Positions 20,485 through 29,137 of a DNA stretch of 64,000 nt are shown here, in pieces. The notes below the pieces were generated by a model that saw only the letters and a program-made list of their open reading frames with translations, did not search any database and had not been told where the DNA came from. The stretch spans positions 620,001 through 684,000 of the forward strand of contig NZ_JAFIWA010000001.1 in assembly GCF_018588945.1 (NCBI RefSeq), given 5' to 3'. Within the stretch, counting starts at the first letter, position 1; the number at the start of each line of letters is the position of its first letter. Source of the stretch: Microbacterium flavescens. Its GTDB lineage: Bacteria > Actinomycetota > Actinomycetes > Actinomycetales > Microbacteriaceae. A program made the position numbers and the translations under genes.

Positions 20485-21327
20485 GTGCCCGAAGTATCCA
20501 CCCAGTCGCATTCGGTAGCTGTTCCGGGCGGAACCATCGAACTGGCGTGGGCCGCCGTCACCGATACAGGTCGTCGGCGCGAGGTGAATCAGGACGCCAT
20601 GTTCGCGTCCTACCCCCTGTTCGTCGTCGCCGACGGCATGGGCGGTCACGTCGGCGGCGAGATCGCCAGCGCCAGCACGATCGACCGGCTGAAGGTCGTG
20701 GCGGGCGCCGGAGACGTCACGCCGAAGGCGATCGAGAAGGCGCTGTCGCGTGCGGTGAAGGACATCGCCTCCCATCCCGAGGCGACCGACGACGGCACCG
20801 GAACCACCCTGACCGGGCTCTACCTCGACACCAGCGGCGAGACCGCGCATTGGGTCACGCTGAACATCGGCGACTCGCGCGTCTACCTCGTGCGCGACGG
20901 TGCCATCGTGCAGATCACCACCGACCACTCGGTGGTGCAGGAGCTCATCGCCTCCGGCCGGCTCAGCCCCGAAGAGGCCGAGAACCACCCGTACGGCAAC
21001 GTCATCACGCGCGCCGTCGGCCCGAGCGAAGGCGTCATCCCCGACTACGTGCGCCTCGACGTCGCCGAGGGCGACCGGTTCGTGATCTGCTCCGACGGGC
21101 TCACCAAGGAGCTCACCGACTACGGCATCCGTCACTTCCTCGACGAGAATCCCGATCCCGCCGACGCGGCGATGGCGATGCTCGACGCGGCACTCGAGAA
21201 CGGCGGCCGCGACAACATCACGATCATCGTGCTGGATGTCGGGTCGGCTGCCGGGGCCGGGGCCGACGACGAGGCGCGTGAGGCCGGCGATCGCGCCGGC
21301 GGCGATTCCTCCCCAGGCGACGACTGA
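20485..21327 (+). CDS. PP2C-type serine/threonine protein phosphatase
   Basis: 280-residue cytoplasmic metal-dependent phosphatase of the PstP/PrpC type. Metal-binding motifs are VNQDA, DGMGGH (D50), DGTGTTL, SDGLT and GGRDNITIIV. It has no membrane helix, unlike PstP of mycobacteria, and ends in a short acidic tail. GTG 20485 has GGGAGGA seven bases upstream; a GTG at 20431 abuts the -10 box and is unlikely. The next gene encodes an EccC-like motor. Its partner kinase is not in the window. Confidence 0.92.
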   Translation: MPEVSTQSHSVAVPGGTIELAWAAVTDTGRRREVNQDAMFASYPLFVVADGMGGHVGGEIASASTIDRLKVVAGAGDVTPKAIEKALSRAVKDIASHPEATDDGTGTTLTGLYLDTSGETAHWVTLNIGDSRVYLVRDGAIVQITTDHSVVQELIASGRLSPEEAENHPYGNVITRAVGPSEGVIPDYVRLDVAEGDRFVICSDGLTKELTDYGIRHFLDENPDPADAAMAMLDAALENGGRDNITIIVLDVGSAAGAGADDEAREAGDRAGGDSSPGDD

Positions 21328-21392
21328 CGCCCACCGTCCACCGGCGTACCGACGCGCGCCCCTCCCGGACGCGTCCCGCTCTGTACTGAGGT

Positions 21393-24290
21393 GTGCGCTT
21401 CGCCACCACCCGCCCCGCCGAGACAGCTCGGGCGCCGGCCATCGACCCGCTCCCGGCCGGCCACCGGCATCCCGAGCAGCTCACCCTGCCGTCGGCATGG
21501 CAGCCGCCGTCGCGACCGCCGATTCCGATCGTGGCCGCGATCGTCCCGGTCGTCGGAGCGATCGGCCTGTGGATGGTGACGGGATCGGTGCTCTCGCTGT
21601 GGCTCGCCGCGCTCGGTCCGCTGATCGCGGTGGCCACGATGGCCGATGCGGCCCGCAGCGCTCGCAGGGACCGACGGCGTCACCGGGCCGATGCCGCCCG
21701 CGTACACGCCGAGGTCGCTCAGGCCGTGACCCAGCGCCACGACGACGAGCGCCGGCGGGCGTGGGCGAGGCATCCGGATGTCGCGTCCTTCCTCGGACGC
21801 GCCGACGAGGTCTGGCGCCGTTCTCCGGGTCGCGACGACGTCGTCGTGATCGGCGAGGGGGAGATCCCGAGCGCGGTGCGGGTCGCGGGAGGCGAGGGCG
21901 ATCCGACGGCCGCTTCCCTCCGGGCGCGATCGGCGCAGCTGTCGCACGCGCCCGTGACGGCGCCCCTGGCAACCGGTGTGGTCGTGGTCGGCGCGGAGGT
22001 GATCGCGGCAGCGGTGCAGCGGGCGCTCGTCCTGCAGGTGTGCCTCGCGCTGCCGCCCGGTGAACTCGCGGTCGTCGGGCAGCTGAGCGACGACCTCGCC
22101 TGGCTCGACGCGCTCCCGCACCGAGCGGTCGGCGCGTCCCGGCGACTCGCCGTCGTCGGCCGGGGGGCGACGGTGCCCGCCGAGGCCGACATCGTGATCG
22201 GGCGGTGCGCGCCGGGCGACCCGCTGCCGCCACGGTGTGCCACGGTGCTCGCCGTCCGGGGTCCGGAGTCGGCGACGGTCGAGCGTGAAGGGGAAGCGGT
22301 CGCTGTACGCGTCGAAGCCCTCGCGGTCGAGCAGGCGACGACGATCGCCGGAATGCTCGCCGACCGGGCCGAGCGGGTCCTCGGCATGCGCGGCCGCGAG
22401 AGCGGCCCGGTGGCGCTGGCCGACGTCGTCCTCGATCACCCGGGGCCTCACCGGCCGGGCACGCTCGCCGCGGTCGTGGGTCTGGAGGGGCGCGAGCCCG
22501 CCGTGATCGATCTCGTCACGGACGGACCGCACGCCGTCGTCGCCGGTGTCACGGGCTCGGGCAAGAGCGAGCTTCTCATCACCTGGATCCTCGCCCTGTG
22601 CCGCACACGCACGACGAGCGAGGTGACGTTCCTGCTCGCCGACTTCAAGGGCGGTACCGCGTTCGACGCGCTCGCCGCGGTGCCGCACGTGACGGGTGTG
22701 ATCACCGACCTCGACGGAGCCGGCGCGCGCCGGGCGATCGAGAGCCTCCGGGCCGAGGTGCGGTGGCGTGAAGGCGAGCTGGCTGCGGCGAGCGCCCGCG
22801 ACATCCTCGATCCGCGCGTCGCGCTGCCGCGGCTCGTGGTGGTCGTCGATGAGTTCGCGGCGCTGCTCGGCGATCATCCCGAGCTCCATGCGGTGTTCGC
22901 CGATGTGGCAGCCCGCGGCCGCGCGCTCGGCATACACCTGGTGCTCGGCACCCAGCGGGCGTCGGGCGTCATCCGCGACAGCCTCCTCGCGAACTGTCCG
23001 CTGCGCATCAGCCTGCGCGTGACGGATGCCGGCGACAGCCGCAGCCTCATCGGCACCGACGAAGCCGCGCTCCTGCCGGGCGGTCCGGAAGGACGCGGCC
23101 ACGCCCTCCTTCGCAGGGCGAGCGACGCGCGGCCCCGACCGGTGCGCATCGCCCTGTCAGGCGCGACCGACATCGAGGCGGCGGCAGCGCAGGGCGGCGA
23201 AGGCCGGCCCCGACGCCCGTGGCTCCCTGGGCTCCCTGCACGGCTCTCACTCGCCGAACTGACCACCCAGGCACCGGTCGGCGACGCGATCATCCTCGGA
23301 CTCGCCGACGAACCCCATCTCCAGCGGCAGCGAGCGGCGACCCTGCGGATCGGCGATCGCGGCCTGCTCGTGCTCGGCGGTCCCGGCGGGGGTGCGACGA
23401 ACGCCGTGACCCTCGCCGCCGTCCAGGCGCCGGCGGCAGTCGTACGGATCCCCCCGGACCCGGAGGCGATGTGGGATGCCATCGTCGCGCTGGACGCTGC
23501 CCCGCCTCCGCCGCGGACCGTGGTGTGCATCGACGACCTCGACGCGGTCGGCATGCGCCTCCCGCCCGACTACGCGCAGGCGGCGCACGAGCACGTCGAG
23601 ACGCTCCTGCGTCGCGCGGGGTCGGACGACATCCTGGTCGTGGCGAGTGCGCACCGCCTCGCCGGAGCCGTCGCGAGAATCGCCGATCTCTTCCCGAAGC
23701 GACTGCTGCTGCCCTTCCCCACGCGGACCGAGCACATCGCCGCGGGCGGCGACCCCTCCGCGTTCGATGCCGGGGCTCCACCCGGCCGTGGGACGCTGAA
23801 CGGCATGCTCGTGCAGGTCGCGGTCTCGCCGCGGCACCAGGATGCTGCGCGGGAATCGCCTCCCGAGTGGTACCCCACCGCGCGGCTGACCGCTTTCGCG
23901 ACGCGACGCTCGCCGGCCGCGCGGGGTGCCCTGGCGGAATGGGAGGGGCGAGGCATCCGCTCTCTCTCGGTGGACGCGTTCACCGCCGACCCTGCCGTGA
24001 CGGCGGATGGGCCGATCGTGGTCGTGGGTGAGCCCGATGACTGGCAGCGGCACTGGCGGCTGCTCGCCGACGCGCGCGGCGACCACGACCTCGTCGTCGA
24101 CACCTCGTGCGCCGCCGAGTTCCGCCTCCTGACGGGCGCGCGCGCCCTGCCGCCGTACTGCGAGCCGGGTCGCGGACGGGCGTGGCTGATCTCCGCCGGA
24201 GCCGACGCCGTCCGCATCGTCCTTCCGTCGGCACAGGTCCGGCCGAACCGTCGCCCGAGTGGCCTTGCTTCCCCACCGGCCGCCCCCTAG
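21393..24290 (+). CDS. FtsK/SpoIIIE-family ATPase, EccC/EssC-like
   Basis: 965-residue membrane-anchored motor. Two membrane helices lie near residues 43-62 and 65-84. The first ATPase domain is intact: Walker A GVTGSGKS at 385-392, the EccC/EssC signature ADFKGGTAF at 416-424 and Walker B VVVVDEF at 482-488. A second ATPase module near residue 665 has GGPGGGATN in place of Walker A and lacks the Lys, so it is degenerate. This is the layout of type VII secretion motors, not of chromosome-pumping FtsK (no gamma domain). No EccB, EccD, EccE, mycosin or WXG100 gene is in the window. GTG 21393 has TGTACT five bases upstream. The gene begins 65 bases after the PP2C gene. Confidence 0.82.
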   Translation: MRFATTRPAETARAPAIDPLPAGHRHPEQLTLPSAWQPPSRPPIPIVAAIVPVVGAIGLWMVTGSVLSLWLAALGPLIAVATMADAARSARRDRRRHRADAARVHAEVAQAVTQRHDDERRRAWARHPDVASFLGRADEVWRRSPGRDDVVVIGEGEIPSAVRVAGGEGDPTAASLRARSAQLSHAPVTAPLATGVVVVGAEVIAAAVQRALVLQVCLALPPGELAVVGQLSDDLAWLDALPHRAVGASRRLAVVGRGATVPAEADIVIGRCAPGDPLPPRCATVLAVRGPESATVEREGEAVAVRVEALAVEQATTIAGMLADRAERVLGMRGRESGPVALADVVLDHPGPHRPGTLAAVVGLEGREPAVIDLVTDGPHAVVAGVTGSGKSELLITWILALCRTRTTSEVTFLLADFKGGTAFDALAAVPHVTGVITDLDGAGARRAIESLRAEVRWREGELAAASARDILDPRVALPRLVVVVDEFAALLGDHPELHAVFADVAARGRALGIHLVLGTQRASGVIRDSLLANCPLRISLRVTDAGDSRSLIGTDEAALLPGGPEGRGHALLRRASDARPRPVRIALSGATDIEAAAAQGGEGRPRRPWLPGLPARLSLAELTTQAPVGDAIILGLADEPHLQRQRAATLRIGDRGLLVLGGPGGGATNAVTLAAVQAPAAVVRIPPDPEAMWDAIVALDAAPPPPRTVVCIDDLDAVGMRLPPDYAQAAHEHVETLLRRAGSDDILVVASAHRLAGAVARIADLFPKRLLLPFPTRTEHIAAGGDPSAFDAGAPPGRGTLNGMLVQVAVSPRHQDAARESPPEWYPTARLTAFATRRSPAARGALAEWEGRGIRSLSVDAFTADPAVTADGPIVVVGEPDDWQRHWRLLADARGDHDLVVDTSCAAEFRLLTGARALPPYCEPGRGRAWLISAGADAVRIVLPSAQVRPNRRPSGLASPPAAP

Positions 24291-24293
24291 CGT
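24288..24293 (+). promoter_or_regulatory. -10 box overlapping a stop codon
   Basis: TAGCGT lies 6 bases before the GTG at 24300. Its TAG is the stop codon of the EccC-like gene. The spacing fits a leaderless transcript for the permease. Confidence 0.4.
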
Positions 24294-24299
24294 CACTGT

Positions 24300-25883
24300 G
24301 TGCCTACAACCCCGCCTGCGCCCACGACCCCGATCAACCTCCGGCGACCGGAAGGAAAGGGACTCGCCACGGGGACACTGGGACTCTGGGGATCGACGGT
24401 CATCGGCCTCGCCTCGACCGCCCCCGTCTACTCGCTGGTCGCGACGCTGGGCTTCGTGGTGCTCGCCGTCGGCGCACAGGCGCCGATCGCCTTCGTCATC
24501 GCGTTCATCCCCATGCTCTTCATCGCCTTCGCGTACCGCGAGCTCAACAACGCGGTGCCCGACTGCGGCACGACCTTCACGTGGGCCACCAAGGCCTTCG
24601 GACCATGGGTCGGCTGGCTCGGCGGATGGGGGGTTGCAGTCGCCGGCATGGTCGTCCTCGCCAACCTCGCCCAGATCGCCGGGATCTACTTCTGGGCGCT
24701 GATCGACGGCGTGGTCCGCTCGTCCGAAGACGCCCTCCTCTCCGAGAACGTGCCGCTCGTCACCGCGACCGGCGTCGTGTTCATCGCCGCGATGACGTGG
24801 GTCAGCTGGCGGGGCGTCGAGATCGGCGAGCGCATCCAGAACGTCCTCCTCGCGATCCAGTACGCGGCGCTGGCGATCTTCGTCGTCGCGGCCCTGTGGC
24901 AGTTCTTCGACGGGTCAGCGCCCGACCCGACGCCGTTCGACTGGTCGTGGTTCAACCCGCTCGCCTTCACCGAATGGGGTGGGTTCGTCGAGGCGATCCT
25001 GCTCGCGCTCTTCATCTACTGGGGCTGGGACACGTGCCTGGCGCTCAACGAGGAGACCAAGGACCCCAAGCGCATCCCCGGCCGCGCGGCCCTGCTCACG
25101 ACGGTCATCCTGCTGTTCACGTACGTCGGCGTCACGATCGCCGCGATGATGTACGCCGGCCTGGGAGAGACGGGCACCGGGCTGGGCAACGAGGCGAATG
25201 CCGATGACTTCTTCCTCGGGATCAAGGACGGCCTGCTCGGCCCGCTGGGGTGGGTGCTCGTCGTCGCGGTGATGATCTCGGCGATCTCGTCGACGCAGAC
25301 CACGATCCTGCCGACGGCCCGCGGGACGCTGTCGATGGCCGCGTACAAGGCTCTCCCGCGCCGGTTCGCCACCGTGCACCCGCGCTACAAGACCCCGTCG
25401 TTCTCGACGCTCGTGATGGGCATCGTCGCCATCATCTACTACGTCGGCATGACGCTCATCAGCGACAACATCCTGCAGGACTCGATCCTGTCCCTCGGCC
25501 TCGCGATCGCGTTCTACTACGCCATCACCGGGTACGCGTGCGTCTGGTACTTCCGTCGCGAGCTCTTCACGTCGGCGAGGAACTTCTTCTACCGGTTCCT
25601 CTTCCCGCTCCTCGGCGCGCTCATGCTGACGTACGCATTCGTCCAGTCGGCGATCGACATGTACGACGTGGACTACGGCTACACGGTGCTCCTGGGCATC
25701 GGGGGCACCTTCGTCATGGGCATCGGCGCGCTCGCGTTCGGCGTGCTGCTGATGTTCCTGTGGTTCTTCTTCCCGCGGTCGAAGCCCTTCTTCCGCGGGG
25801 AGAGCCTCAACCGCGACACGCCGGTGCTGGTCCCCGAGGATCCGGCCGACTACAGTCGCTCGATCGACGGCGGACTCGCCTGA
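24300..25883 (+). CDS. APC-family amino acid permease
   Basis: 527-residue transporter with about twelve membrane helices. The APC core begins GLATGTLGLWGSTVIGLASTAPVYSLVATLG (unwound first helix) and the sixth helix region is FIYWGWDTCLALNEETKDPKRIPG, whose EETKDPKR motif is typical of this superfamily. Substrate unknown; amino acids or amines are likely. The GTG at 24300 lies 6 bases after TAGCGT, so the mRNA is probably leaderless. An 11-bp inverted repeat follows the stop. Confidence 0.88.
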   Translation: MPTTPPAPTTPINLRRPEGKGLATGTLGLWGSTVIGLASTAPVYSLVATLGFVVLAVGAQAPIAFVIAFIPMLFIAFAYRELNNAVPDCGTTFTWATKAFGPWVGWLGGWGVAVAGMVVLANLAQIAGIYFWALIDGVVRSSEDALLSENVPLVTATGVVFIAAMTWVSWRGVEIGERIQNVLLAIQYAALAIFVVAALWQFFDGSAPDPTPFDWSWFNPLAFTEWGGFVEAILLALFIYWGWDTCLALNEETKDPKRIPGRAALLTTVILLFTYVGVTIAAMMYAGLGETGTGLGNEANADDFFLGIKDGLLGPLGWVLVVAVMISAISSTQTTILPTARGTLSMAAYKALPRRFATVHPRYKTPSFSTLVMGIVAIIYYVGMTLISDNILQDSILSLGLAIAFYYAITGYACVWYFRRELFTSARNFFYRFLFPLLGALMLTYAFVQSAIDMYDVDYGYTVLLGIGGTFVMGIGALAFGVLLMFLWFFFPRSKPFFRGESLNRDTPVLVPEDPADYSRSIDGGLA

Positions 25884-25890
25884 TTCCGGC

Positions 25891-25929
25891 GACGATCCGG
25901 TAACGCCTCTGGAGAGTCACCGGATCGTC
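25891..25929. promoter_or_regulatory. 11-bp inverted repeat upstream of the RIO leader promoter
   Basis: GACGATCCGGT (25891-25901) and ACCGGATCGTC (25919-25929) are perfect inverted copies with a 17-base loop. The right arm ends five bases before the TAGGAT -10 box. It may terminate the permease transcript, act as an operator over the -35 region, or both. Confidence 0.5.
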
Positions 25930-25933
25930 CCCC

Positions 25934-25939
25934 TAGGAT
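25934..25939 (+). promoter_or_regulatory. -10 box of the RIO kinase leader
   Basis: TAGGAT. Transcription from here would give a leader of about 125 bases before the RIO kinase, containing the short ORF and hairpins described below. Confidence 0.5.
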
Positions 25940-25976
25940 GACGGCGACCGATCCACGACGAGAAGGGAGTTCCGTG

Positions 25977-26033
25977 ATGGCCGTTCCTGTAGCGCGCCCT
26001 GTCCGCTTCCCTTCCTTCGAGACCGCCGACTGA
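25977..26033 (+). CDS. candidate 18-residue leader peptide upstream of the RIO kinase
   Basis: ATG 25977 is preceded by AAGGGAG (25963-25969) with a 7-base gap, one of the best ribosome sites in the window. It encodes MAVPVARPVRFPSFETAD and stops at 26031-26033. The last five codons form the left arm of a 9-bp hairpin. The peptide has no recognised family. It sits 37 bases before the RIO kinase start. I infer a regulatory ORF. Confidence 0.55.
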   Translation: MAVPVARPVRFPSFETAD

Positions 26034-26061
26034 CATCGCAGGCGGTCTCCGTCTTCCGGAG
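26019..26061 (+). promoter_or_regulatory. mutually exclusive hairpins before the RIO kinase
   Basis: Hairpin A pairs GAGACCGCC (26019-26027) with GGCGGTCTC (26041-26049). Hairpin B pairs CTCCG (26047-26051) with CGGAG (26057-26061). They share bases 26047-26049 and cannot form together. Hairpin B contains GGAG (26058-26061), the likely ribosome site of the kinase gene. Hairpin A overlaps the end of the leader ORF, so a ribosome there would block it. Confidence 0.5.
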
Positions 26062-26070
26062 CATCGCCCC

Positions 26071-26898
26071 ATGGCTTTCGACCCCTTCGGCGCGTCCGCC
26101 GATTCCCTGAAGTTCCTCGACGCCGAGCCCGGCGCGGGCCAGCGCTGGTCCACCTGGCCGGCATCATCGCCCACCGAGCGCGGCCCTCTGCCGCATCCCG
26201 CCTGGCTCGAGACATCGGCGGCGGCGTTCGACACCGAGCTCGGCATCGTCAAGACCGGCAAGGAAGCCGACGTCTTCCTGCTCGAACGGGCCGTCCCGGG
26301 CCAGGACGGCTCCGCGCTGGCAGCCAAGCGCTACCGCACCCCGGATCGCTCCGACTTCCAGCGCTCGCATCAGTACGAGGAGGGCCGTCGGCTCCGCAAC
26401 ACCCGCGACGCGCGCGCCGTCGCGGGAAAGTCCTCGTACGGCAAGTCCGTGGCCGCCGCCCACTGGGCATCGAGCGAGTTCGCCGCGCTGCGCACGGCCT
26501 GGGAGGCAGGCATCCCCGTCCCGTACCCGGTGCAGCTCAGCGGCACCGAGCTGCTGATGGAGTTCATCGGACACGGGCGCACAGCGGCGCCGCGGCTCGC
26601 GCAGGCGCGGCTCACGACAGACGAGTACGCGGATGCCTTCACCCAGGTCGTCGCGATCCTCGGAGCCTTCGCGCGCAGCGGGCACGCGCACGGCGACCTG
26701 TCGGCGTACAACCTGCTCGTCCGTGACGGTCGCGTGATGGTGATCGACCTGCCTCAGCTGGTCGATCTCGCCGCCAATCCCAGCGGCGTCGACTACCTGC
26801 ACCGCGACGTCGTCAACGTCTGCACGTGGTTCCGCCGGCACGGGGTGGACGCCGATGCCGAGGCGCTCTTCGCCGACCTCGTCGCCCAGCTCTGGTGA
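26071..26898 (+). CDS. RIO-type serine protein kinase
   Basis: 275-residue atypical kinase related to archaeal and eukaryotic RIO1, present in many actinobacteria with unknown targets. RIO motifs: ELGIVKTGKEADVFLLER (flexible loop and P-loop equivalent), Lys in AAKRYR, catalytic HGDLSAYNLLV and metal-binding VIDLPQ. The ATG lies 10 bases after GGAG. The gene is preceded by a leader ORF and hairpins, and is convergent with ald across a hairpin terminator. Eukaryotic RIO proteins act in ribosome maturation; whether this one does is unknown. Confidence 0.9.
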   Translation: MAFDPFGASADSLKFLDAEPGAGQRWSTWPASSPTERGPLPHPAWLETSAAAFDTELGIVKTGKEADVFLLERAVPGQDGSALAAKRYRTPDRSDFQRSHQYEEGRRLRNTRDARAVAGKSSYGKSVAAAHWASSEFAALRTAWEAGIPVPYPVQLSGTELLMEFIGHGRTAAPRLAQARLTTDEYADAFTQVVAILGAFARSGHAHGDLSAYNLLVRDGRVMVIDLPQLVDLAANPSGVDYLHRDVVNVCTWFRRHGVDADAEALFADLVAQLW

Positions 26899-26921
26899 GC
26901 CGGCCGACGAGGTCGGTCGGC
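26899..26921. terminator. bidirectional terminator between the RIO kinase and ald
   Basis: GCCGGCCGA pairs with TCGGTCGGC (one mismatch) around CGAGG. It lies in the 26-base gap between the two convergent genes. Confidence 0.55.
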
Positions 26922-26924
26922 GAA

Positions 26925-28040
26925 TCAGGCGAGCGCGGACTCCAGGGGCGCGAGCTCGAGGCCGTGTGCCGTTGCCACACCGGCATTGACCACGCGGCCG
27001 CCCACGGTGTTCAGGCCGCCCGCGAGCGCGGCATCCGCCCGCAGCGCCTCCTGCCAGCCGCGGCGCGCGATCTGGCGGATGTAGGGGAGCGTCGCGTTCG
27101 TGAGGGCCGAAGTCGACGTGTTCGGCACGGCACCGGGCATGTTCGCGACGCAGTAGAAGACGCTTCCGTGCACTGGGAAGGTCGGGTCGGCGTGCGTGGT
27201 GGGACGCGTGTCCTCGAAGCAGCCACCCTGGTCGACGGCGATGTCGACGAGCACGCTGCCCGGCCGCATGCGCGACACCATCTCGTTCGTGACGAGCTTC
27301 GGCGCCTTGGCCCCGGGGATGAGCACCGAGCCGATGACGAGGTCGGAGTCGACGACCGCCTTGTCGAGATCGAACGGGTTGGATGCCGCCGTCTTGATGC
27401 GGCCCTGGAAGTGGTCGTCGAGGTACCGGAGGCGCTGGACGTTCGTGTCGAACACCGTGACGTCGGCGCCCATGCCGACGGCGATCACGGCGGCGTTCGC
27501 TCCGGCGACACCGCCGCCGATGACGGTGACGCGCGCCGGGCGGGTGCCCGGGACGCCCGACATGAGGAGGCCGAGTCCACCGGCGGAGCGCATGAGCGTC
27601 GCGGCCCCCACGGTGGGCGCGAGGCGTCCGGCGACCTCGCTCATCGGGGCGAGCAGCGGCAGCCCGCCGCCGGCGACCTGGACCGTCTCGTACGCGATCG
27701 CGGTCACGCGGTCGTCCACCAGCCGCTCGGTGAGCGGTCGATCGGCGGCGAGGTGAAGGTACGTGAAGAGGACGAGGTCGTCGCGGAAGTACGCGTACTC
27801 GCTCGCGATGGGCTCCTTGACCTTCAGCAGCAGCTCGGCGCGTGCCCACACCTCGGCCGCGTCGTCCAGCAGAGTCGCCCCGGCCGCGGCGTACTCCTCG
27901 TCGGGCATGGACGAACCCATGCCGGCGCCGCGCTGCACGAACACCTCGTGGCCTGCGGCGACGAGGTCGTGCACGCCGGCGGGCGTCAGGGCGACCCGGT
28001 ACTCGTTGTTCTTCACCTCGGTGGGGACGCTGATCCTCAT
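26925..28040 (-). CDS. ald: alanine dehydrogenase
   Basis: 371-residue NAD-dependent enzyme that interconverts L-alanine with pyruvate and ammonia. The substrate-binding Lys75 (LLKVKEP) and catalytic His96 (YLHLA) are in their family positions. The NAD motif is GGGVAG in VTVIGGGVAGANAAV, and the C-terminal NTVGGRVVNAGVA is conserved. The ATG is preceded by GAAAGGAT. The upstream gene on the same strand is an asparaginase, so both may serve amino-acid nitrogen use. Confidence 0.97.
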   Translation of the reverse strand: MRISVPTEVKNNEYRVALTPAGVHDLVAAGHEVFVQRGAGMGSSMPDEEYAAAGATLLDDAAEVWARAELLLKVKEPIASEYAYFRDDLVLFTYLHLAADRPLTERLVDDRVTAIAYETVQVAGGGLPLLAPMSEVAGRLAPTVGAATLMRSAGGLGLLMSGVPGTRPARVTVIGGGVAGANAAVIAVGMGADVTVFDTNVQRLRYLDDHFQGRIKTAASNPFDLDKAVVDSDLVIGSVLIPGAKAPKLVTNEMVSRMRPGSVLVDIAVDQGGCFEDTRPTTHADPTFPVHGSVFYCVANMPGAVPNTSTSALTNATLPYIRQIARRGWQEALRADAALAGGLNTVGGRVVNAGVATAHGLELAPLESALA

Positions 28041-28096
28041 CGTGTGATCCTTTCCGCTCCGCCATTGGAGCGCTCGGGCTCCTTGTGGGAGCGCCT

Positions 28097-29086
28097 CTAG
28101 AAAGCGGGGCGGATCGCCCCGACATCCTGCCCGCCGCCGGAGACCGACAGGGGAAGCTTCTGCATGGTGGCCGCGACCTCGCTCGCGGCCAGGGCGCCCG
28201 CGCGCTCGAGCAGCCGCAGCGCGACCGCCGTCGCCGCCCGGCCGCTGCCGTCGAGCATCTTGAGGGCGACGGTCGTGCCGTCGGGAGCCACCATGACCAT
28301 CACGCCCTCGGCTCCGCCCTTGGCGAAGACGCCGAGCTGCTCGTTGACGACGGTGTCAGGGCGGCCGGGGCCGTCGATCGTCCAGGGGTTCTCGCGGACG
28401 GCCTGCACGAGGGTGCCGGCGCTGCGATGCAGCGCGAAAGGCGAGGTGGGTGACGAGTTGCCGATGCGGTGGATCGCCCGCGCAAGGCCGAACAGCGTCG
28501 TCGCATACACCGGGGCGCCGCAGCCGTCGATCGCGGTGGCGGCGGTCTTCTCGCCGAGGAGCCGTTCGACGACCTCGCGGACGTGGAGCTGGAGCGGATG
28601 CCCGGGAGAGAGGTAGCCGGCGGGATCCCAGCCGTTCGTGACACAGGCCAGCAGCATGGCGGCGTGCTTGCCCGAGCAGTTCATGCGGATGCGCGAAGGC
28701 TCGGCGCGCTCGCGCACCAGCTCGTCGCGCGTGGCCGTGTCGCCCGGCCAAGCGGGGGGACACTCCAGTGCGTCTTCGCCGAGGCCGGCGGCGTGCAGGA
28801 TGTCGAGGGCGACCGCCGCATGACGGTCGGTGCCGGAGTGGCTGGCCGTGGCCAGGCCGAGGCGCTCGCCCTCGAGCGGAGCGCCGGCGGACAGGCACGC
28901 GAGCGCCTGGAGGGGCTTGAGACTCGAGCGGGGGAGGATCAGCGCAGATGGGTCGCCGAGCTTGGTGTGAATGGTGCCGTCGGGCGCGAGAACGATCGCG
29001 ATTCCGGCGTGACGGGACTCGACGAAGCCACTGCGGTCGACGACGGCCAGCTCGACGGCGTCGGCTGCGGCGAAGGTCTGCGGCAC
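28097..29086 (-). CDS. L-asparaginase II family protein
   Basis: 329-residue protein of the family named asparaginase II (Rhizobium AnsA type), distinct from the E. coli enzymes. The motifs SRH, PRSSLKPLQALA, SHSGTDRH, RMNCSGKHAAML and DGCGAP are all present; the Ser-Lys pairs and Cys are the proposed active site. It hydrolyses asparagine to aspartate and ammonia. The GTG at 29086 lies six bases after a minus-strand TAGGCT (29098-29093), so it is probably leaderless. Located upstream of ald with a 56-base gap. Confidence 0.9.
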   Translation of the reverse strand: MPQTFAAADAVELAVVDRSGFVESRHAGIAIVLAPDGTIHTKLGDPSALILPRSSLKPLQALACLSAGAPLEGERLGLATASHSGTDRHAAVALDILHAAGLGEDALECPPAWPGDTATRDELVRERAEPSRIRMNCSGKHAAMLLACVTNGWDPAGYLSPGHPLQLHVREVVERLLGEKTAATAIDGCGAPVYATTLFGLARAIHRIGNSSPTSPFALHRSAGTLVQAVRENPWTIDGPGRPDTVVNEQLGVFAKGGAEGVMVMVAPDGTTVALKMLDGSGRAATAVALRLLERAGALAASEVAATMQKLPLSVSGGGQDVGAIRPAF

Positions 29087-29137
29087 CCCGCCAGCCTACC
29101 GCCGTGGCCCGTCGCCACTGCATGACAGACTGTGCAC

